Origin: Actinomycetes bacterium
Lineage (GTDB): Bacteria > Actinomycetota > Actinomycetes > Propionibacteriales > Propionibacteriaceae
Length of the DNA: 8,671 bases
Reading direction: 5' to 3'
Assembly: GCA_029778515.1 (NCBI GenBank)
Contig: JAKOQD010000048.1
Span: forward strand, 1-8,671
Shown: piece by piece, positions 6,131 to 8,671 of the stretch
Numbering within the stretch: position 1 is the stretch's first letter
Layout: every line of letters begins with the position of its first letter
Program-made: the position numbers and the translations under genes
The notes under the pieces: model-generated
Told to the model about the DNA's origin: nothing
Seen by the model: only the letters and a program-made list of their open reading frames with translations
Databases searched by the model: none

Positions 6131-6562
6131 CACCGGACGATCTGCCGGGTGGGCGCGGAGTACTTCCTCGCCAACTCGAGCTTCGAGTACTTCCCGGAGC
6201 CCCGCTGTGGCGTTCGATCGACCTGGTCGACTGGTCGCCGGCGCCATCGGCATCGATCCCGACCTCGCCTGGGACGAGGACGGCACCTGCTATCTGACCT
6301 GGTGCAGCTTCGCGCACGACGGCGGGATCGCCCAGGCCAGGTGGGACCGTTCGCACTGACCTTCAGCCAAGCAACGGCGCCGTCGAGCGAGGTCACCCTG
6401 GTGATTGCGGCCGGGCCGGCCCCAGGGGCCGACGCACTGGGAAGCAACCTAGGACCGGACGAGGTTCAACTCGGCTATCGCTCCGGCGGGGCGCTGGTGG
6501 CGCTCACCCGGCTGGATGGCCGCTACTTCAGCCCCGAGGTGGCCGGCGGTTTCACCGGAAGG
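6131..6562 (+). pseudogene. Decayed GH43 beta-xylosidase/arabinofuranosidase gene
   Basis: Pieces of a glycoside hydrolase family 43 protein occur in order but in three frames. From 6131, ICRVGAEYFLANSSFEYFPE matches the N-terminal blade (usually HPDPSICRVG...YFL..SSFEYFPG). About one base is missing near 6197-6201, after which the next frame gives PLWRSIDLVDWS (6202-6237). The third frame, from 6243, gives IGIDPDLAWDEDG, then TCYLTWCSFAHDGGIAQARW, before a TGA at 6357. The first frame then resumes with the end of the C-terminal beta-sandwich: VTLVIAAGP, DEVQLGYRSGGALVALTRLDGRYFSPEVAGGFTGR split over 6389-6562. Large internal segments are missing, including the region with the catalytic glutamate, and the HPDP base motif is damaged. 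The total is far below the 500+ residues normal for this subfamily. It cannot encode an active enzyme. Confidence 0.82.
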
Positions 6563-6650
6563 GCGCCGGGACGCTGGTGCAGGCCGCGAGGAGCGAGGTT
6601 AGGAGACCGATCGCGCCGAACAGCGCAAGCCTGGGGTGGGCAACATCCAG
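6552..6650 (-). pseudogene. Possible lipoprotein signal-peptide remnant
   Basis: One minus-strand frame between in-frame stops reads HPRLALFGAIGLLTSLLAAC followed by TSVPAPFR and a stop at 6552-6554. This has the layout of a lipoprotein signal: a basic residue, a hydrophobic core, and the lipobox LLAAC with Cys at 6579-6581. There is no in-frame ATG or GTG. An ATG at 6644-6646 lies in a neighbouring frame, which would fit a frameshift. The mature protein is absent, because the frame runs into the antisense of the GH43 remnant. GH43 loci often include sugar-binding lipoproteins, but that link is speculative. A chance hydrophobic frame is a real alternative. Confidence 0.3.
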
Positions 6651-6752
6651 TCAGCCCAACCGGAGTGGTGGTGAGAGCGTCGGGCCGGGAGCGCCTCTCG
6701 GCGCGTGGCCGCTCGTAGCGGCGAATGTTGGAGCCCGGGGCTACCGCGGCCC

Positions 6753-6776
6753 GACGCCTGATCGAGGATAGGCGTC
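6753..6776. other. Bulged hairpin in otherwise empty stretch 6654-6795
   Basis: GACGCCT (6753-6759) pairs with AGGCGTC (6770-6776), and inside it ATC pairs with GAT around a GAG loop, with one bulged G: a 10-bp stem. I see no credible gene in 6654-6795; the open frames there have no start signals or recognisable protein features. The hairpin may be an old terminator or part of the adjacent repeat complex. Confidence 0.35.
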
Positions 6777-6795
6777 CCCCGCCGCTCCCCCAAAT

Positions 6796-6929
6796 CTTGA
6801 ACGGATAGGGGACGGTTCCTTTCTCGTTCAAGTTATCCGGGACGCGTCTTGCGGTCGCGGGCTCGACACGGGCGGGCCCAGCTCGGGGACGGTCTGTGGA
6901 CAAGCTGAACGGAAAAGGAACCGTCCCCT
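6796..6929. repeat. REPIN-like pair of inverted REP-type units
   Basis: Two copies of a unit centred on GGGGACGGTTCCTTT lie in opposite orientation. The left copy is 6808-6830 and the right copy is 6906-6928; the arms match at 21 of 23 positions, plus one more pair (6807/6929), around a 75-nt spacer. The left unit also has its own inverted repeat, CTTGAACG (6796-6803) / CGTTCAAG (6825-6832), so it can fold alone. Short palindromic units ending in GGGGAC and paired head-to-head are typical of REP doublets mobilised by RAYT transposases. No such transposase gene is in this window. The right unit ends 7 bp from the stop codon of the minus-strand gene at 6936. Confidence 0.65.
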
Positions 6930-6935
6930 TCTCCT

Positions 6936-7538
6936 TCACTCCAGGGCGCCAGCGCGCCAGAGTCGGGCGCAGGCGGTGAGGTCCTCGGCCATGGTTTGCA
7001 GGCGTCCGGCCTGCTGGACGGCAGCCGCGCCTGCGGTGACGTCCGCGCGTCCGGACGAGACCACGTGGCAGAACGCCGCGGCGCGCTCCAGCGCCACCGC
7101 GAAGTCGCCGGCGAACACGCCGCGCAGGATCTCGTCCGCCACTCGCTGCACCTCGTCCGGACCGGGCGGGTCGACGCCGGCCACCGCGTGGTTCGGTTCG
7201 GTGAAGCGGACGCCGGCCGCGTACTCGCGCGCAGCCTCATGCGGCTTCGTGAGCACCCACTCCCGCAGCAGGTAAAGCCGCCAGAGCGCACCGGGCAGCG
7301 TCCGCGCCGGACGCGAGGACCAGATCTCTGCCAGCGTCGACAGGCCCACCTCCTCAGTGAGCGTCACCAATCGGGCCGTGACCGCGGGGTCGTCGGCGGC
7401 GCGTCCGGTGTGCAGCAGCACCGCCGCGGTCTCGTGCGCAGCGTGCAGGTCAGCGAACGGGTCGGACGGCTCCCCCAGCGCCTCCAGGGCCGCGGGCTCC
7501 CGGAAGCTCGGCCGGCGGGGTTTGCGGGCTTCATTCAC
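6936..7538 (-). CDS. Uncharacterised helical protein (200 aa)
   Basis: From the GTG at 7536-7538 the product is 200 aa (NEARKPRRPSFREP...), soluble and predicted almost entirely helical. There is no signal peptide, TM segment or metal-binding motif. Recognisable blocks are LPGALWRLYLLREWV (81-95), GVDPPGPDEVQRVADEILRGVFAGDFAVALERAAAFCHVV (121-160) in two helices, and a C-terminal helix (LQTMAEDLTACARLWRAG). I do not recognise a named family; it looks like a conserved actinobacterial protein, but that is an impression. It starts 49 bp after the HycE-like stop on the same strand, so co-transcription is possible. No Shine-Dalgarno is visible, and TACCCT (7550-7545) lies 6 nt before the GTG, so a leaderless start is possible. 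The frame is open upstream to 7709, but that part overlaps the HycE-like gene. Confidence 0.75.
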   Translation of the reverse strand: MNEARKPRRPSFREPAALEALGEPSDPFADLHAAHETAAVLLHTGRAADDPAVTARLVTLTEEVGLSTLAEIWSSRPARTLPGALWRLYLLREWVLTKPHEAAREYAAGVRFTEPNHAVAGVDPPGPDEVQRVADEILRGVFAGDFAVALERAAAFCHVVSSGRADVTAGAAAVQQAGRLQTMAEDLTACARLWRAGALE

Positions 7539-7587
7539 CCGGCAAGGGTAGTTCGAATCCGAGGGTCGGGGGTCGGGGCCCGGACTG

Positions 7588-8671
7588 TTAGAGGTCGTTG
7601 CCGGCGTATGAGCAGTTGAAGCTCTTGTTGGCCAGCGGGAAGTCGGGGACGATCGTGTCCGCCAACGCCACGCCCAGCGCGGGCCAGGTGCAGAAGGACG
7701 GGTCGACAACCTTCACTCTGGCGAGCGTGCCGTCGTCGTTGACCTCGACCCGGTGGACGAGGGTTCCGCGCCAGGCCTCGACGACGCCCAGGCCGGCGGA
7801 CGCGGTCGCGGTGGTCTGGATAGCCCGGACGGCTCGCGGTGGGGTGGAGATTTCGGCCTGCGCCGGGATGACGGACGAGGCCAGCCGAGCAGCGAGATCG
7901 GCGATCACGGCAGCGGAAACTGCGAACTCCTCGGCGCGCACTTCGAAGCGGGCGCGGACGTCACCGGTCTCGCGCTGCACCACCCGGAACGCGTCACCCA
8001 GCGAGACGAACGGCTGGTGCACCCGGGCATCGATGCCAAGACCGGACGCCCGCGCCACGTAGCCCAGCACTCCGAGCTGCGCGGCCTGGTCGGACGGCAG
8101 AACCGCGGTCCGGTCCAGGCGGTCGGCCACCAGACTGTGCCCGGTCGAGATCTCGGCAAGCTCAGCCACTTCAGCAGCCATGGACGCGAGCAGGTCCAGG
8201 TCAGGTTCGGCGAGCAGCCAGGCACCACCCAGCCGGATCGCGCCGCGCAGCAATCGATGACCGGTGAGCCGGGCATTGTGCCGTAGCAGGCGCTCGCGGA
8301 GGCGTCCGGCATGGGCGTTGATGATGCCGAACCCGACATCGTTCACGATCGCGCCGAGGTCGTTGACGTGGTTGTACAGCCGCTCGCATTCCAGCAGCAG
8401 CGCCCGCACCACCCGGTCGCGCTCGGGCACGACGATGCCCAGCGCGTCCTCGACCGCCATCGCGTAGGCCAGGCTGTGTCCAACCGCGGTGTCGCCGCTG
8501 ATTCGCTCGGCGAGCGCGATCCCGTCCGCGACTGGACGTCCTTCGAAGAGCTTCTCCACGCCGCGATGGACGAACCACAACCGCTGGTACATCCGGACGA
8601 TGGTCTCGCCGACCACGGAGAAGCGGAAATGCCCCGGCTCGATCAGTCCGGCGTGCACCGGCCCGACCGGG
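7588..8671 (-). CDS. HycE/NuoD-like large subunit lacking Ni-binding cysteines (partial, Ehr-type complex)
   Basis: The frame runs off the right edge; 360 C-terminal residues are visible. They begin PVGPVHAGLIEPGHFRFS, a signature of group 4 [NiFe]-hydrogenase large subunits and complex I subunit D. The GTG at 8658 lies inside this signature and is not the start. Further matches are ERISGDTAVGHSLAYAMAVE (8449-8508), ERLYNHVNDLGAIVNDVGFG, GVVEAWRGTLVHRVEV and the C-terminus DFPLANKSFNCSYAGNDL. In hydrogenases the first motif is ERxCGxC and the last contains CxxC. Here three of the four Ni-ligand cysteines are Ser, Thr and Ala. A hydrogenase active site is therefore unlikely. It should instead be the peripheral-arm subunit of an energy-converting-hydrogenase-related or NDH-like membrane complex, similar to the hyc genes of mycobacteria. 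The NuoB-like partner is not in view. Confidence 0.85.
   Translation of the reverse strand, partial: PVGPVHAGLIEPGHFRFSVVGETIVRMYQRLWFVHRGVEKLFEGRPVADGIALAERISGDTAVGHSLAYAMAVEDALGIVVPERDRVVRALLLECERLYNHVNDLGAIVNDVGFGIINAHAGRLRERLLRHNARLTGHRLLRGAIRLGGAWLLAEPDLDLLASMAAEVAELAEISTGHSLVADRLDRTAVLPSDQAAQLGVLGYVARASGLGIDARVHQPFVSLGDAFRVVQRETGDVRARFEVRAEEFAVSAAVIADLAARLASSVIPAQAEISTPPRAVRAIQTTATASAGLGVVEAWRGTLVHRVEVNDDGTLARVKVVDPSFCTWPALGVALADTIVPDFPLANKSFNCSYAGNDL

Noticed and set aside
6523..6939. A minus-strand frame encoding KGTVPF-like peptides twice
   Set aside because: The peptides are translations of the two REP-like units. The frame spans repeats and the antisense of the GH43 remnant, so it is not a gene.
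7546..7565. TTCGAATCC resembling a tRNA T-loop
   Set aside because: The flanking bases do not form a T-stem, and no acceptor, D or anticodon arms can be found around it.
7539..7709. An N-terminal extension of the 200-aa protein up to 7709
   Set aside because: It would overlap the conserved C-terminus of the HycE-like gene, and its composition (Arg/Ser/Pro/Thr) is that of a shadow frame. The coding character begins at the GTG at 7538.
8656..8658. GTG as the start of the HycE-like gene
   Set aside because: It lies inside the conserved PVGPVHAG signature, and the frame stays open to the window edge, so the gene is truncated by the window rather than starting here.

Overview
The window is high-GC DNA that looks actinobacterial. 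The evidence is dense GC-rich coding, GTG starts, candidate promoters with TANNNT-type -10 boxes, and the gene families present. I cannot place the organism to genus; a Propionibacteriales-like actinomycete is only a guess.

Left part (1-4200): a plus-strand membrane protein ends at 123 and converges on a three-gene minus-strand operon. In transcription order the operon encodes a degenerate ABC-type ATPase (4129-3380), a large YhgE/Pip-family membrane protein with a long LxxG-repeat ectodomain (3313-749), and a TetR-family repressor (738-154). A perfect palindrome, TGACCGGTCA, sits in the spacer of the likely operon promoter, which suggests autoregulation by the TetR protein. The set looks like a regulated envelope or export machine built from an ABC-2-like membrane subunit and an ATPase that has lost most catalytic hallmarks.

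Middle (4200-6021): a 21-bp perfect hairpin with a 4-nt loop lies downstream of a gene for a small two-TM protein. Next come a hairpin terminator, a QorB/YtfG-like NAD(P)H:quinone oxidoreductase, and a divergent HxlR/DUF24 regulator with a single N-terminal cysteine. This pair matches the known qorB/qorR (ytfG/ytfH) redox-sensing module. Their 81-bp intergenic region carries repeated GTTAGCA half-sites that overlap both likely promoters.

Scar region (6022-6935): there is no intact gene. It holds a badly decayed GH43 beta-xylosidase-type pseudogene in three frames, a possible antisense lipoprotein signal-peptide remnant, several hairpins, and a pair of inverted REP-like units that resembles a REPIN.

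Right part (6936-8671): a 200-aa helical protein of unknown function lies 49 bp downstream of the 3' end of a gene for a HycE/NuoD-like large subunit. That subunit lacks three of the four nickel-binding cysteines. It is therefore more likely part of an energy-converting-hydrogenase-related (Ehr-type) membrane complex than of a working hydrogenase. The gene runs off the right edge. A stretch inside it resembles a proteobacterial-type REP sequence read in frame.

The points most worth following up are the degenerate ATPase-YhgE-TetR operon, the cysteine-depleted HycE-like subunit with its uncharacterised neighbour, and the cluster of REP-like sequences around the scar region.
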